From assembly GCA_003151975.1 (NCBI GenBank), contig PLZD01000054.1:87177-151176 (forward strand): 64,000 bases of DNA, written 5' to 3'. This document shows, piece by piece, positions 49,484-57,080 of this stretch (position 1 is its first letter; each line of letters opens with the position of its first letter). The position numbers and the translations under genes were made by a program. Below the pieces are notes generated by a model. The model did not search any database and had not been told where the DNA came from. It was given only the letters and a program-made list of their open reading frames with translations. The stretch comes from Elusimicrobiota bacterium. GTDB taxonomy: Bacteria > Elusimicrobiota > Elusimicrobia > UBA1565 > UBA9628.

Positions 49484-50170
49484 TCAAGAGAAGAAGCGGT
49501 ATTTGAACAGGTAAATTATGGCGTAAATTCCATCAGAAAAGCGGATCTTCTTGCCCTCGACCTTGGTGCGCGGGTGGAAGTTGATGGCGACTTCCTTGAT
49601 CTTGCGGCCCGAGAGCAAGATCTTCGAGGTGATCTCGGGCTCGAACTCGAAACCCACGCAGCGCAGGTTGATCGACTTGATGACGTCGCGCTTGAAGACC
49701 TTGTAGGCGGTCTCCATGTCGGTAATGCGCGAGCCAAACAACACGGTCGTCAAAGTGCTGAGAAACTTGTTGGCGAGAACCGTCTGCAGCGGCATCACAT
49801 TTTTCTGCAAAAAGCGCGAGCCGTAGACGACCTCGGCCTCCCCCGACACCAGCGGCGCGAGGAGTTTGGGATAGTCCTCGGGATCGAGCTCTAAGTCGGC
49901 GTCTTGGATCAGCACGATGTCGCCGGTCGCGTGCTCGAGCGCGAAGCGCACGGCGGCGCCCTTCCCCAAGTTAATAAGGGAAGTGTGGGTTTTGACGACC
50001 GTGTCGCCCTTGTACTGTTCGAGCACTTCCCTCGTTCCGTCGCGCGATCCGTCGTCGGCGACGACGATCTCAAGCTCCAAGCCGCCCAAGTTTACCGCGC
50101 GCACGCGCCGGATGACCTCGGCGATGGTCGATTTTTCGTTGTAGACCGGGATCAACACTGAGAGCTTCAT
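49484..50170 (-). CDS. Family 2 glycosyltransferase (dolichol-phosphate mannosyltransferase-like)
   Basis: A 228-residue soluble GT-A enzyme. It has L-S-V-L-I-P-V-Y-N-E-K, V-A-D-D-G-S-R-D-G-T and the metal site I-Q-D-A-D-L-E-L-D-P-E-D-Y. D-M-E-T-A-Y-K-V-F-K and F-H-P-R-T-K-V-E-G-K-K-I follow, all typical of bacterial DPM1-like polyprenyl-phosphate transferases. It should charge a polyprenyl phosphate with a hexose or related sugar. ATG 50170 overlaps the upstream GT2 stop (ATGA). It is third in the DegT, GT2, GT2 operon. Confidence 0.93.
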   Translation of the reverse strand: MKLSVLIPVYNEKSTIAEVIRRVRAVNLGGLELEIVVADDGSRDGTREVLEQYKGDTVVKTHTSLINLGKGAAVRFALEHATGDIVLIQDADLELDPEDYPKLLAPLVSGEAEVVYGSRFLQKNVMPLQTVLANKFLSTLTTVLFGSRITDMETAYKVFKRDVIKSINLRCVGFEFEPEITSKILLSGRKIKEVAINFHPRTKVEGKKIRFSDGIYAIIYLFKYRFFS

Positions 50171-50859
50171 GGTTTTCGAGTATACAAAACGGCCTTCAAT
50201 CGAAACAGCATGCGAAAGTAAGACGCCGCCAAGGGAAGCACGCGCGCCTTCGACGCGCCCCCGCGCCGCTCGCCGTAGTGAAAGGGAACTTCAGCCGCGG
50301 TTCCGCCCGCCGCGAGTATGTGCGCGAGCGTCTGCTGCTGGATCGTAAAATCCGTCGCGTCAAGCTTGAGCGGCTTGACCGCGGCCGCGCGGTAGATGCG
50401 CAGGCCCGAGGAGGCATCCGAGATTCTCCAGCCAAGCCAGGCGCGGCAGACCGAGTTCAAAATCCAGGACAGTCCGTAGCGAAACGCGCTCATGTCGGCA
50501 GCACCCCCGCTCATGTAGCGCGAGGCGATGACGAGATCGGCGTTTTTGCGCGCCTGCCACATGATGGGCGCCATCTCGGGAGGGTGCGAGCCATCGGCGT
50601 CCATCTCGAGTATGTACTCTCCCTTCGCCGCCGAGATGCCGTCGCGCACGGCGCCGCCAAAACCAAGGCTCTGCTGACGGATCACGCGCGCGCCGTGCTC
50701 TTTGGCGATCGGTTCGGTCGCATCCGTCGAGCCGCCGTCGACGATCAAGAGCTCAAAATCGACGCCGATCATCTCGAGCTGGGACTTGAGCGAGGGAAGA
50801 AAAGTCTTGAGGCTTTCGGCTTCGTTGAGCGCCGGCGAAAGGACCGTTAACTGGGTCAT
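50167..50859 (-). CDS. Family 2 glycosyltransferase (polyprenol monophosphomannose synthase-like)
   Basis: A 230-residue soluble GT-A enzyme with L-T-V-L-S-P-A-L-N-E-A, I-V-D-G-G-S-T-D-A-T, the metal site L-E-M-D-A-D-G-S-H-P-P-E and the C-terminal P-F-H-Y-G-E-R-R-G-G-A-S-K. That last block is the G-x-S-K-type signature of dolichol/polyprenyl-phosphate sugar transferases. It overlaps the DegT-fold gene end and the next GT2 start by 4 bp each. The donor may be a sugar made by the DegT-fold enzyme encoded upstream. Confidence 0.93.
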   Translation of the reverse strand: MTQLTVLSPALNEAESLKTFLPSLKSQLEMIGVDFELLIVDGGSTDATEPIAKEHGARVIRQQSLGFGGAVRDGISAAKGEYILEMDADGSHPPEMAPIMWQARKNADLVIASRYMSGGAADMSAFRYGLSWILNSVCRAWLGWRISDASSGLRIYRAAAVKPLKLDATDFTIQQQTLAHILAAGGTAAEVPFHYGERRGGASKARVLPLAASYFRMLFRLKAVLYTRKP

Positions 50860-52040
50860 CTACCGAAATACGCGCGGACCGTCGCGGCGAGGTAGTCGAT
50901 ATCCTTCTGATTGATGTACTGGTGGCAGCCGACATAGAAGCCCGCGTGGTTGAGGTGCTTGGCGACGGGGAAGCGCGACTCAAGCTCGCCGAACATCCGC
51001 ACGTAGATCGGCTGATTAATGAGCGGCAGCAGGTCGCGCGTCTCAACGCCGCGCTCCTCGAGAAAATTGACGAGTCCCCGCTTGTCGCCGCCGCGCACGA
51101 TGATCGGGTAGAGCATGAACATGTGCTCGCGATCCGGCGGCGTGTAGGGAAGCTGGATTACATCCTCAAGGTCCTTCAAAGCCGAACTTAGTTTTTTCGC
51201 GATGCCCTGCCGCGCTTTCACGATCTTGTCCTTCTCCTCGAGCTGGGCCAAGCCCAGCGCCGCCTCAAATTCCGTCGCGCGAAAGCTGTGGCCGACCGAG
51301 ACGAACGAGAAGCGCTTGGCGACGACTTCGCGAAGTTTTTCGCCCTTCAAGCCCTTGTCGTCGTCGATCTGGAAATAAATCGAGTCGCGCCCGTGGTTCA
51401 TTAAGGAGCGAAGACGAACGGCGAGCTTCGGGTCGTTGGTCGTCGCAAAACCGCCCACGCCCGTGACGATGTAGTGCGCGACATACGTCGAGAAGCAGGC
51501 GATATCGGAAAGCGAGCCCACCTTCCTTCCTTTATAACGCGCGAAAACGGTCTCGCAGGAGTCCTCGATGAGCTTGAGGCTGTACTTGCGCGCGATTTCG
51601 CGGACCTCATCCATGTCGGCCGGCAGGCCCATGAGGTGGACCGGGATGATCGCGCGGGTCTTGGGCGTGATCTTCGCCTCGATGAGCGCGGGGTCGATGT
51701 TGTAGGTGCGGGGGTCGACGTCGACGAAGACGGGCGTCATACGGTTGTGCAGGACGATATTGGCGGTCGCGACAAAGGTGACGGCGGGAACGATGACCTC
51801 GTCGCCGTCGGCCCAGCCGTGCTCTTCCTTGAGCGCGGCAAGCGCGATGTGCAAGGCGCTGGTGCCCGAGTTGCAGAAGAACGCGAAGCGGCAGTCGTGG
51901 GCCTTGGCGAAGGCCGCCTCGAATTTCCGGGAGAACGGGCCGTAGGAGAGGCGGTTGGACCTGATGACCTGATTCAGGTAGCGCTTTTCGCGCGCGCCGA
52001 TCTTGAGGCCGCCGACGTTGATCTCTCGTTTCTTGGGCAT
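50856..52040 (-). CDS. DegT/DnrJ-fold PLP enzyme with His at the lysine position (dehydratase-like)
   Basis: A 394-residue member of the DegT/DnrJ/EryC1/StrS fold. It has C-N-S-G-T-S-A-L-H-I-A-L, V-I-V-P-A-V-T-F-V-A-T-A-N and L-I-E-D-S-C-E-T-V-F-A. The PLP-lysine position is His189 in S-T-Y-V-A-H-Y-I-V-T-G-V-G-G, so a standard sugar aminotransferase reaction is unlikely. There is no C-x-C iron-sulfur motif. By analogy with ColD it may be a 3-dehydratase for a 4-keto-6-deoxy sugar, but the G-V-G-G variant and surrounding residues differ, so the reaction is open. It starts the operon with two GT2 genes and has an extended -10 promoter. Confidence 0.9.
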   Translation of the reverse strand: MPKKREINVGGLKIGAREKRYLNQVIRSNRLSYGPFSRKFEAAFAKAHDCRFAFFCNSGTSALHIALAALKEEHGWADGDEVIVPAVTFVATANIVLHNRMTPVFVDVDPRTYNIDPALIEAKITPKTRAIIPVHLMGLPADMDEVREIARKYSLKLIEDSCETVFARYKGRKVGSLSDIACFSTYVAHYIVTGVGGFATTNDPKLAVRLRSLMNHGRDSIYFQIDDDKGLKGEKLREVVAKRFSFVSVGHSFRATEFEAALGLAQLEEKDKIVKARQGIAKKLSSALKDLEDVIQLPYTPPDREHMFMLYPIIVRGGDKRGLVNFLEERGVETRDLLPLINQPIYVRMFGELESRFPVAKHLNHAGFYVGCHQYINQKDIDYLAATVRAYFGR

Positions 52041-52054
52041 GCTTGTCGACGGGA

Positions 52055-52063
52055 ATTATAGCA
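52055..52063 (-). promoter_or_regulatory. Extended -10 promoter TGCTATAAT for the DegT-fold gene
   Basis: On the minus strand TGC directly precedes a perfect TATAAT (52055-52060), 14 nt before the ATG at 52040. No -35 match was found, as is usual for extended -10 promoters. It faces the divergent TGATATACT promoter. Confidence 0.52.
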
Positions 52064-52076
52064 TTCCACTTTCATT

Positions 52077-52085
52077 TGATATACT
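52077..52085 (+). promoter_or_regulatory. Extended -10 promoter TGATATACT for the GT9 gene
   Basis: TGA directly precedes TATACT (52080-52085, 5 of 6), which ends 7 nt before the ATG at 52093. The predicted start is at or one base before the ATG, giving a leaderless transcript. Confidence 0.5.
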
Positions 52086-52092
52086 TCGGCCA

Positions 52093-53337
52093 ATGGGCAA
52101 ACTCGCTCAGGGTGCGGCATTCTTGCGCGATTACGCGCGCCTGGCCATCGGCCTGCCGGGCGCGGCCGTGCCCATTCATTCCGCGCCAAAGCGCGTCTTG
52201 TTTCTCGGCTACGCGGCCGTCGGCGACCTCATCTTCCTTCTTCCGGCGCTCAAAGCCTTGCGGCTGGCCCTGCCCGAGGCGCGCGTGACTTTCGTCGGCG
52301 ACCACGACCCGGGGGCCACCGAGCTGCTGCCCGCGACGCATCTGGCCGACGAGATCTGGACCTACACGCATCCCGCGCTGGCCACCGAGAGCGTGCGCGC
52401 CGAGATCGCGACCCGCGTCTGGGATCAAAACTTCGACGCGGTCATCGTAGGCCAAGCCACGCCCTTGCGGCCTTTCGCGCGCGCGATCCTGCCCATACCG
52501 CTGCGCATCGCGCACTGCCGGCCGATCGAGGCCCCGGCCCAGGGCTGGTCGGCGCCGCGCTACGCTCTTTGGAAGCTCCGCCGCGGGGTCATCTCGTCCG
52601 AGTTCGAGCGGCGCTGGGTCATCAACCGGCCCGTTTGGGTCGCCGAGGAAAGCGAGCATGCGGTTACGCGCAATTTAAGACTGACCGCGGCCCTGGGCGC
52701 CGCCATTGCCCAGCCCGCCGCGTCAAGGCCCGAGATTCCGCTTCCCGACGCGGCGCTGGCCTGGGCGCGCACGCACCTGCCTGACGTCGGTGGCAAGACC
52801 GTCGGCATACACCTCGGCTCGCCGCAAAGCCAGTACAACAAGATCTGGGCGCCCCGGAATTGGGGCGACGTGGCCTCCGAGCTCGCGCGCGACTTCAATG
52901 TGCGCATCGTCGTCCTCGGCGGTCCCGCGGAGGCGCGCGAGGTCTCCGCCTTCAGGAGCGCCTATCCCGGTGAGTTCGTCGACCTCGTGGGCAAGGGCGG
53001 TCTTCTCGAGTCATTCGCGGCGATCTCGAAATGCGATCTGTTCCTCTCCTCGGACACCGGGCTCTCGAAAGCGGCGCAGGCGATGCAGGTGCCGACGATC
53101 TCGGTCTGGGGCCCGATCTCGCGGCGCGACACGGGCGCCATTTGGGACCCGCACCTGCACACGGAAGTCTCCCTCGATCTTTCATGCTCTCCGTGCGTTT
53201 CGATGGCCCTGCGCAAGGAAGGCCCCGGCGTGCTCAACTACGACAACTGCGGCCACCACAACTGCTTGAACCAGCTCACCTCGAACATGGTGTATGGCCA
53301 GATCGTGCGCCACCACGGAGCGCGGCTGCGTGGCTAA
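52093..53337 (+). CDS. GT9 family glycosyltransferase (heptosyltransferase-like)
   Basis: A 414-residue GT-B enzyme of the ADP-heptose:LPS heptosyltransferase family. It contains R-V-L-F-L-G-Y-A-A-V-G-D-L-I-F (the G-D-x-x-x N-terminal motif), V-G-I-H-L-G-S-P and K-I-W-A-P-R-N-W-G-D-V. The donor-binding C-terminal block follows: L-F-L-S-S-D-T-G-L-S-K-A-A-Q-A and V-W-G-P-I. The C-terminus has Cys-rich C-S-P-C and C-G-H-H-N-C, common in GT9 proteins. ATG 52093 follows a promoter-like element; an upstream in-frame start at 52003 would overlap the divergent gene. It may transfer heptose; the nearby hddA and hddC suggest a GDP-linked donor instead of ADP-heptose. Confidence 0.9.
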   Translation: MGKLAQGAAFLRDYARLAIGLPGAAVPIHSAPKRVLFLGYAAVGDLIFLLPALKALRLALPEARVTFVGDHDPGATELLPATHLADEIWTYTHPALATESVRAEIATRVWDQNFDAVIVGQATPLRPFARAILPIPLRIAHCRPIEAPAQGWSAPRYALWKLRRGVISSEFERRWVINRPVWVAEESEHAVTRNLRLTAALGAAIAQPAASRPEIPLPDAALAWARTHLPDVGGKTVGIHLGSPQSQYNKIWAPRNWGDVASELARDFNVRIVVLGGPAEAREVSAFRSAYPGEFVDLVGKGGLLESFAAISKCDLFLSSDTGLSKAAQAMQVPTISVWGPISRRDTGAIWDPHLHTEVSLDLSCSPCVSMALRKEGPGVLNYDNCGHHNCLNQLTSNMVYGQIVRHHGARLRG

Positions 53338-54283
53338 CGACTGCCCGCTCTGCGCCGGCGCGCGCGAAAAGAAAGAGCTGGCGCCCTGGCGCACCTGGCG
53401 CTGGTGGGATTGCGCCGAGTGCGGCATCGCGTTTTGCACGCCTTTCAAAAACCCCGGTGCGGGATTTTATCAGGATTACGCTGATCTCTATCCCGTCGAG
53501 GCCACCGGCGCGCCGGACGCGATGTCCTTCGAGTACCGCGAGTGCCTGCGCTCGTTTTCCGGCTCCGTCGATGGGAAAAAACTGCTCGACGTCGGCTGCG
53601 GCTCGGGCGGCTTTCTGAACTGGGCGCGCAAGCGAGGCTTTACCGTCACCGGCCTCGACTTCGACGCGGCGCGGCTCGATCTCGTCAAAAGCAAGCTGCG
53701 CATATTCGACGTGCACCAGGGATCTCTGCTCGATTTTCTAGCCTCGCACGTCGGCCAGAACTACGACGTCGTCACGATGTTCCAGGTGCTCGAGCACCTC
53801 GACCAGCCCGGCGCGTGGCTTGAGTCAGCGAAGATTCTGCTGGGGCCCGGCGGGCGCTTGTTTCTGGGCACGCCCAACCGCGACCGCACCTTCGACCCGT
53901 TCGTCGACGGCATGGCCCAGGTCGACAATCCGCCCAACCATCTGACGCGCTGGCGTGAGTCCTCCCTCAAGGCGTTCCTAGAAAAATGCGGGTTCAAGAT
54001 CGTCGAGATCAGAAGTCTGCCCGTGCCTCTGCCGCTGTACGCGCTTATGCTCCGCAACAAGCTGCGCTTCGGGCTTGCGGCCCAGACGCTGTCCGCGGCT
54101 CAAGCAAGCTCCGAGGCGCCGAAAACTCCAAGCGGTAAGACCGGCGCCGTCCGAACTCTGGTCAAGATCAAGGAATTCCTCATCAACGCGCTTGCTTGGA
54201 TTTCCTATCCTCTTTTTCGAGCGGCCTTCAAGATTCTCGGCTGGGAAGGCGTCGTGCTGTACTGCGTGGCCGAGGCCAAATAG
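53330..54283 (+). CDS. Class I SAM methyltransferase with N-terminal zinc ribbon
   Basis: A 317-residue protein. The N-terminal zinc ribbon is C-P-L-C (5-8) with C-A-E-C-G-I-A-F-C. The methyltransferase core has K-L-L-D-V-G-C-G-S-G-G-F-L, V-T-G-L-D-F-D, F-Q-V-L-E-H-L-D-Q-P and G-R-L-F-L-G-T-P-N. This is the common polysaccharide-locus methyltransferase architecture. The GTG at 53330 overlaps the GT9 end by 8 bp and starts A-N-D-C-P-L-C, placing the first Cys pair at the N-terminus as in relatives. It probably methylates a glycan terminus or sugar. Confidence 0.91.
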   Translation: MANDCPLCAGAREKKELAPWRTWRWWDCAECGIAFCTPFKNPGAGFYQDYADLYPVEATGAPDAMSFEYRECLRSFSGSVDGKKLLDVGCGSGGFLNWARKRGFTVTGLDFDAARLDLVKSKLRIFDVHQGSLLDFLASHVGQNYDVVTMFQVLEHLDQPGAWLESAKILLGPGGRLFLGTPNRDRTFDPFVDGMAQVDNPPNHLTRWRESSLKAFLEKCGFKIVEIRSLPVPLPLYALMLRNKLRFGLAAQTLSAAQASSEAPKTPSGKTGAVRTLVKIKEFLINALAWISYPLFRAAFKILGWEGVVLYCVAEAK

Positions 54284-54295
54284 CCTCGACGGGCA

Positions 54296-54324
54296 TTGAC
54301 AAACGCCGCCCCCCCTGGCATCCT
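54296..54324 (+). promoter_or_regulatory. Possible promoter (TTGACA with weak -10) before the SPASM radical-SAM gene
   Basis: A perfect TTGACA (54296-54301) is followed after 17 nt by CATCCT (54319-54324), only 3 of 6 to TATAAT. TTAAGGT (54324-54330), 5 nt before the GTG at 54336, could serve as ribosome site. The spacer is a C-run. Confidence 0.3.
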
Positions 54325-54335
54325 TAAGGTCTCCG

Positions 54336-55367
54336 GTGATCAATATTCTCAAATCCGTCTGGCGCGCGCTCGTGCCCGCTCCCGCCCGCGAGAAATTCTC
54401 CGCGGCGCGCCAACGCGCGTCGGTGCGCCTCAACCACGCACTCATGCGCGCGGGTTTGGCCGGCGCGTGGCCGCACACGCTCTACATCGAGGGCACCAAC
54501 ATCTGCAACGCGAAGTGCGCCTTCTGCGCCTATCCGCAGATGCAAAGGCCTTATGCCACGATGCCGCTCGAGCTCTTCAAGAAAGCCGTCGAGCAATATC
54601 TCGAGCTTGGCCCCGGCGAGATCGACCTGACACCGATCGTCGGCGATCCTTTCGTCGACAAGTTTCTCTTTGAGCGCCTCGATTTTCTCTTCCATAACGC
54701 CAAGGTCAGGCGGTTCCACTTTTATTCCAACGCGATCTTGATGAAGCCGGAGCACGCCGAGCGTCTCATGAATTACGGCGAGCGCTTCATGCTCTGCTGC
54801 TCTTTTGGCGGTTTTGACCGCAAGACTTACGCGACTGTGATGGGCGTCGACAAGTTCGACGAGGCCGTCGCCGCGATCAAGAATGTCATCCAGATGAAGA
54901 AGGATAAGCGCGCCAAGATTCGCATTCAGGTGAGCCTGCGCACACCGCGCGGCAACGCCAAGGGCGAGTTCTGGGACTTTCTTTGTAAGATGCGTGAGAC
55001 CGGAATGATCACCATCGAATCCGTGGATGACTTCGACAACTGGGGCGGCGCCATTTCAGACTCGGCGCTGGCCGCGGCGGGACTTGTCCCCAAGCCGCCG
55101 CCCGTGCACACCGGCCCTTGCCGGCGCCTGTTCACGGGCCCGACCGTGCTCTCTGATGGCCGCGTGAATGCCTGCTGCTGCCGGGATGTCGAGGCCACGC
55201 TCGTCATCGGCGACGTCAACACGCAAAGTCTGGGCGAGATTCTTAAAGGCGAGCCGCTGAAAGCGCTCGTCAAGCGGCACGAGCGCGGCGATTTTCCGGA
55301 AATCTGCAAGCTCTGCACGCGCTACGAGGCCGTCAACGCCGTCTGGGGTGAGAGGGACGTGCAATAA
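54336..55367 (+). CDS. Radical SAM protein with SPASM-type C-terminal cysteines
   Basis: A 343-residue radical-SAM protein. The N-terminal ~45 residues are basic and helical. The cluster motif is C-N-A-K-C-A-F-C (57-64), followed by Y-S-N-A-I-L-M. The C-terminal domain has C-R-R-L-F, then A-C-C-C-R-D-V and I-C-K-L-C-T-R-Y-E, as in SPASM/twitch auxiliary-cluster enzymes, with G-D-V-N-T-Q-S-L-G-E-I between. Such proteins modify peptides, cofactors or sugars; the substrate here is unknown. The GTG at 54336 has AAGG 6 nt upstream. Its stop overlaps marC by one base (TAATG). Confidence 0.9.
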   Translation: MINILKSVWRALVPAPAREKFSAARQRASVRLNHALMRAGLAGAWPHTLYIEGTNICNAKCAFCAYPQMQRPYATMPLELFKKAVEQYLELGPGEIDLTPIVGDPFVDKFLFERLDFLFHNAKVRRFHFYSNAILMKPEHAERLMNYGERFMLCCSFGGFDRKTYATVMGVDKFDEAVAAIKNVIQMKKDKRAKIRIQVSLRTPRGNAKGEFWDFLCKMRETGMITIESVDDFDNWGGAISDSALAAAGLVPKPPPVHTGPCRRLFTGPTVLSDGRVNACCCRDVEATLVIGDVNTQSLGEILKGEPLKALVKRHERGDFPEICKLCTRYEAVNAVWGERDVQ

Positions 55368-55996
55368 TGGTCCACTACGCCTTCCTGACCTTCGGCTCCT
55401 TGTTTGCAATTATTGATCCGTTCGCGGCCGTGCCGGCCTTCCTCGCGCTAACCGCGCGCGACACGGTCGAGCAGAAGCGGCGCATGGCCAAGACGGCCTG
55501 CTTTGTCTGCTGGCTCGTCATGACGGTGTTCGCCACCCTTGGGCCCATTATCTTCGAGTTTCTCGGCATCACCTTGCCGGCCTTCCAGATCGCGGGCGGC
55601 CTCGTTCTCTTGCTCTCGTCTCTGGATATGCTCCGCGCCAAGCGCTCCTCGTTGAAGGAAACACAGGAAGAGATGCAGGAAGGCTTGAGCAAAGAGGACA
55701 TCGCGATCACCCCGCTGGCCGTGCCGATGCTCTCCGGCCCCGGCGCGATCACGACCGCGATCGTTCTCGCAAGCCAAACCCCCAACCTCGCGCACCGCGC
55801 GATCTTCTACGCGGCGCTGGCCGCCGCCGCCTTTGCGACTTACATCATCCTAACGGTCTCGGCGACCGGCGCGCACAAGCTCTCGGGAACCGTGCTCAAC
55901 ATCATCACGCGCCTCATGGGTCTTCTGCTTGCCGCCGTCGGCGTGCAGTTTATCTTGAACGCCTTCAAGTCGATGGGCGTGCTCTCCTGGGGCTGA
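55367..55996 (+). CDS. MarC (UPF0056) family integral membrane protein
   Basis: A 209-residue protein with six TM helices, the size and layout of MarC. Family features: F-A-I-I-D-P-F-A-A-V-P-A-F-L-A-L-T after the first helix, I-T-P-L-A-V-P-M-L-S-G-P-G-A-I-T-T, and N-I-I-T-R-L-M-G-L-L-L-A-A-V-G-V-Q-F-I. The function of the family is not established. It overlaps the SPASM radical-SAM stop by one base, so the two are co-translated; this could hint at transport of the radical-SAM product, but that is speculation. Confidence 0.93.
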   Translation: MVHYAFLTFGSLFAIIDPFAAVPAFLALTARDTVEQKRRMAKTACFVCWLVMTVFATLGPIIFEFLGITLPAFQIAGGLVLLLSSLDMLRAKRSSLKETQEEMQEGLSKEDIAITPLAVPMLSGPGAITTAIVLASQTPNLAHRAIFYAALAAAAFATYIILTVSATGAHKLSGTVLNIITRLMGLLLAAVGVQFILNAFKSMGVLSWG

Positions 55997-56003
55997 GGAT
56001 CAA

Positions 56004-56711
56004 ATGCTTTCAGGCCTGATCGACCGCCTGCGCCAATGGAAGCAGCGCCGACCCCACGGCATGACCCTGCCGGACGGCAATCGAATCACCTACCGCGACG
56101 TCGATCTCTGCATCATCGACGAAATCTACAAAGGCAAAGCCTACGGCAATCCTGAAGACATAAAGGAAGGCGATGTCGTCATCGACTGCGGCGGCCACAT
56201 CGGCGCTTTCACCCTGTGGGCTGCAAAGCGCGCGGGGCCTTCCGGCCGCGTGCTGACTTTTGAGCCGGCACCCGACAACCTCCGGCTCCTCCGCGCGAAT
56301 GTAAAGAACAACGCGCTGCCGCAAGCGAAGGTTTTTGACTGCGCGCTCGCCGACCGAAACGAGCGAGCCTACTTGTATCTCGCGCCCGCCCACGGCAACC
56401 CGGCGGCCAACACTTTACAGGGCGGCGCGCAGCAAAAGACGGTGCAAATCCAAGTCCGTCGTCTCGACGACATCGTGCTCGAGGAGAAGCTCGCGCGCAT
56501 CGATCTGCTTAAAATCGACGTCGAGGGCGCGGAACTAAAACTTTTGGCGGGCGCGCAGCGGACGCTCGCTTTGACTTTGCGTCTGGTCATGGAGCTGCAC
56601 CCCGAGAAGATCGATCCCTACGCCGCTCTGGCGGTTCTCGAAACGGCCAACTTCAAAGTCGATGTGGTCTCGAAGAAGCCGCACAGCTGGCTCGTCGCCG
56701 CGCGAAAATAG
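56004..56711 (+). CDS. FkbM family methyltransferase
   Basis: A 235-residue SAM methyltransferase of the FkbM family, typically O-methylating sugars. Motif I reads V-V-I-D-C-G-G-H-I-G-A-F-T, followed by V-L-T-F-E-P-A-P-D-N-L-R-L-L and the family signature I-D-L-L-K-I-D-V-E-G-A-E-L-K-L-L. The ATG at 56004 is 7 nt after marC, with GAGG about 8 nt upstream. It is last in the operon starting with the GT9 gene and ends 3 bp from the convergent small membrane protein gene. Confidence 0.93.
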   Translation: MLSGLIDRLRQWKQRRPHGMTLPDGNRITYRDVDLCIIDEIYKGKAYGNPEDIKEGDVVIDCGGHIGAFTLWAAKRAGPSGRVLTFEPAPDNLRLLRANVKNNALPQAKVFDCALADRNERAYLYLAPAHGNPAANTLQGGAQQKTVQIQVRRLDDIVLEEKLARIDLLKIDVEGAELKLLAGAQRTLALTLRLVMELHPEKIDPYAALAVLETANFKVDVVSKKPHSWLVAARK

Positions 56712-56714
56712 CGG

Positions 56715-57080
56715 CTAGCGCTTACGGCCGAAGCCGCGCAGTCCCGACAGCGCGATGATGGCGGCTCCCACGAGAGTGCCCGTGATCGGAAACGGCACTC
56801 CGGCCGCGGTCGCGCCGATAAGCGCTTTCTTTCTCGCCGTTTTGGGAGAATCGCCGTGGAGCTTCTGCTGGATCTTGTTGACCGCCGCGTAGGTCACGCC
56901 GAAAGTCGCCGCCGAAACGACGGCCAGCGCCGTAAATCCCGAGAAAAAGTCGAGCCCGAAGGCCAGCCAGTCTAGGCCCAGGATCACCATGCCGCTGAGC
57001 GGATGGAAGTAGCTCTTCTTTTTGGGGAACCGATCCTCGTCGGAATCAACGAGCTCGCCCTCTTTGGGAATCTCGCTCAT
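56715..57080 (-). CDS. Small membrane protein, unknown function
   Basis: A 121-residue protein with a charged N-terminus (D-S-D-E-D-R-F-P-K-K-K-S). Two hydrophobic segments follow: M-V-I-L-G-L-D-W-L-A-F-G-L-D-F-F plus the adjacent helix (about 33-65), and I-T-G-T-L-V-G-A-A-I-I-A-L (about 95-112). The loop contains G-D-S-P-K-T-A-R-K-K-A. I do not recognise the family. ATG 57080 overlaps the asnB stop (ATGA), which argues for translation; the frame is open further upstream inside asnB. Possibly a scaffold or regulator of the export operon. Confidence 0.78.
   Translation of the reverse strand: MSEIPKEGELVDSDEDRFPKKKSYFHPLSGMVILGLDWLAFGLDFFSGFTALAVVSAATFGVTYAAVNKIQQKLHGDSPKTARKKALIGATAAGVPFPITGTLVGAAIIALSGLRGFGRKR

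Noticed and set aside
50856-52040. Sugar aminotransferase annotation
   Set aside because: The PLP lysine is replaced by His, so transamination was not assigned although the fold matches.
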